NCBI GenBank assembly: GCA_019348095.1
Contig: JAHWKC010000153.1
Coordinates: forward strand, 1-5,946
From: Pseudomonadota bacterium
GTDB lineage: Bacteria > Pseudomonadota > Gammaproteobacteria > Xanthomonadales > Xanthomonadaceae
Reading direction: 5' to 3'
DNA: 5,946 nt
A program made the translations under genes and the position numbers. The notes under the pieces were generated by a model. It ran no database searches. It was not told the DNA's origin and saw only the letters and a list, made by a program, of their open reading frames with translations. Shown piece by piece: positions 5,610 to 5,946 of the stretch (positions within the stretch are counted from its first letter, which is position 1; every line of letters begins with the position of its first letter).

Positions 5610-5946
5610 GTCGCGGCCGCCGATCGGCTGGTAGAGGCCGCCGAGCGGATCGAGGCGGCCTTCGTGGTGGGCGTCCGGTTCTTCGTCGAGCACCCCGTGA
5701 TGACCAAGGGGCGGGACGAGGAGCCGGGGATCCTCCTGCCGCGGATCACCGCGACCGCGGGTCCGGTCGTGCGTCGCGGCCTCGATCTGTTCACCGACCT
5801 CATCACCGTCGGCGTGGAACGCGGCGAACTGCGTCAGGTCGACCCGCCCGCGGCCGCCGAGGTGATCGTCCGCCTGATCCTGAGCTACTTCAGCTTCCCG
5901 CCGATGCACGTGGCGGTGGACGACCCGGCCGAGGCCCGCGCCTTCG
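5610..5946 (+). CDS. TetR/AcrR-family regulator, C-terminal part, open at the window edge
   Basis: The + strand frame from 5610 reads [20 protein letters not shown], then [49 protein letters not shown], and [20 protein letters not shown]. This is the helical ligand-binding and dimerisation half of a TetR-type repressor: the FxxEHP motif in helix 6-7, the LLPRxTxxAGP stretch, and the RGELRxVDPxxAAE-x-IVRLIL helix pair are characteristic, especially of actinobacterial members. No helix-turn-helix is encoded upstream in this frame between 5360 and 5610, although no stop interrupts it, so the DNA-binding half is missing. The frame has no credible start codon and runs off the right edge after DDPAEARAF. 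Target and ligand are unknown. Confidence 0.6.

Noticed and set aside
5265..5620. Restriction-site-like sequences at the joins (CCCGGG at 5265, GCGGCCGC at 5479 and 5613, GTCGAC at 5430), suggesting a cloning artefact
   Set aside because: Such sites are expected in DNA of this GC content, no vector sequence is visible, and they do not sit consistently at both joins. Read mapping would be a better test.
4183..5634. A + strand open frame of 483 codons opposite pilB
   Set aside because: It is the His/Asp/Val-rich antisense image of pilB, extended by chance through the foreign right end. No domain is visible.

Overview
The window looks like chromosomal DNA of a high-GC gammaproteobacterium of the Xanthomonadaceae/Lysobacteraceae (Lysobacter, Luteimonas, Stenotrophomonas, Xanthomonas group). 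The evidence is the gene order pilB-pilC-pilD-coaE on one strand, protein sequences typical of the type IV pilus assembly proteins of that group, and several families of short palindromic repeats of the GTAGGAGC, GTAGAGC and GTCATTCCCGCG types that I associate with these genomes. Genus cannot be fixed from the sequence alone.

Layout from left to right. A REP-associated tyrosine transposase (RAYT) gene lies on the + strand at 49-522. It is followed by about 500 bp without genes, made of one half REP and four large palindromic units, three of them in an exact 121-bp period and the fourth diverged. coaE (dephospho-CoA kinase, minus strand) runs convergently toward the array. A 126-bp gap with a second REP family separates coaE from pilD (prepilin peptidase, minus). 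pilC (inner-membrane platform) is 18 bp upstream of pilD, also minus. A 340-bp gap then holds a third repeat family: three 39-bp tandem copies and a long inverted repeat with a nested hairpin. pilB (assembly ATPase, minus) follows, but its recognisable sequence stops near 5262, so it lacks the N-terminal third of the normal protein.

From about 5263 to the right end the sequence no longer belongs to the pilus locus. A minus-strand reading frame with coding character (5418-5606) is followed by the C-terminal ligand-binding part of a TetR-type regulator on the + strand (5610-5946, open at the edge). Neither piece has a proper start, and the regulator resembles actinobacterial ones. The simplest reading is a chimeric right end (assembly or amplification artefact), possibly with an inversion; a real rearrangement cannot be excluded.

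Functionally, PilB powers pilin polymerisation, PilC anchors the motor in the inner membrane, PilD cleaves and methylates prepilins, and CoaE performs the last step of coenzyme A synthesis as a housekeeping neighbour. No pilin gene is present between pilB and pilC. The most interesting native feature is the relation of the repeats to the genes: REPs of two unrelated families supply the TAG stop codons of coaE and pilD.
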